DNA from: UBA1447 sp964627535
GTDB taxonomy: Bacteria; Bacillota; Clostridia; Oscillospirales; Acutalibacteraceae
Direction: 5' to 3'
NCBI GenBank assembly: GCA_964627535.1
Contig: CAZVJW010000055.1
Coordinates: 1-22,150, forward strand
DNA: 22,150 nucleotides
The notes below the pieces were generated by a model. That model had not been told where the DNA came from, did no database searches, and was given only the letters and a program-made list of their open reading frames with translations. How positions within the stretch are numbered: position 1 is the stretch's first letter; every line of letters begins with the position of its first letter. The translations under genes and the position numbers were made by a program. Shown in pieces: positions 22,099-22,150 of the stretch.

Positions 22099-22150
22099 GG
22101 GAGCATAGCTCAGCTGGTAGAGCACTTGCCTTACAAGCAAGGGGTCACAG
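22099..22150 (+). tRNA. tRNA-Val (anticodon UAC), truncated by window edge
   Basis: Acceptor 5' strand GGGAGCA (22099-22105), TA, D arm GCTC-AGCTGGTA-GAGC, then anticodon stem CTTGC / GCAAG around the loop CTTACAA, giving anticodon TAC (Val). The variable loop and start of the T arm (GTCACAG) are visible. The rest of the T arm and the 3' acceptor strand lie beyond base 22150. Confidence 0.93.

Overview
This window looks like a chromosome segment from a low- to mid-GC anaerobic Firmicute, most likely a class Clostridia gut-type bacterium. The evidence is near-consensus sigma-A promoters, strong AAGGAG ribosome sites, frequent TTG starts, a ferredoxin-linked 2-oxoacid oxidoreductase, a YerC/TrpR-type regulator and an Hsp33 of Firmicute type. 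No phage, transposase, CRISPR array or rRNA was seen. Both ends cut a gene: an HsdR restriction subunit at the left and a tRNA-Val at the right.

Layout. (1) 1-2054: the 3' two-thirds of a type I restriction subunit hsdR. (2) 2055-2471: a repeat-rich gap holding a ~116-bp inverted-repeat element and five tandem 22-23 bp hairpin units. (3) 2472-6624: a probable two-gene operon encoding a 1015-aa MFS-like permease fused to an extra membrane anchor and a BspA-type leucine-rich-repeat domain, then a 355-aa protein that resembles a TIM-barrel hydrolase. (4) 6874-9525, minus strand: an MMPL/RND-type exporter with two sigma-A-like promoters and its own terminator. (5) 10180-16047: a sodium:solute symporter, then iorA, iorB, paaK and a double-ACT protein. 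(6) 16133-19942: a cytosolic GH29 alpha-L-fucosidase, a thioredoxin-reductase-like flavoprotein and an unrecognised polytopic membrane protein. The last two are each preceded by the same 11-nt-phased pyrimidine repeat. (7) 20069-21997: a tight yerC, methyltransferase, hslO operon. (8) A promoter and a partial tRNA-Val(UAC).

How the genes may work together. The best-supported metabolic unit is symporter, IorAB, PaaK and ACT. PaaK makes arylacetyl-CoA, and IorAB interconverts arylacetyl-CoA with arylpyruvate using ferredoxin. With a Na+-driven importer and an ACT-type amino-acid sensor beside them, the set fits salvage of aryl acids into aromatic amino acids, or the reverse catabolic direction. 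The direction cannot be read from sequence.

The most unusual items are the permease-LRR fusion, the CU-rich repeats phased at 11 nt immediately upstream of two ribosome sites, the compensatory hairpin array at 2203-2314, and a thioredoxin-reductase-like enzyme that keeps its CxxC but lacks the usual NADPH-binding arginines.
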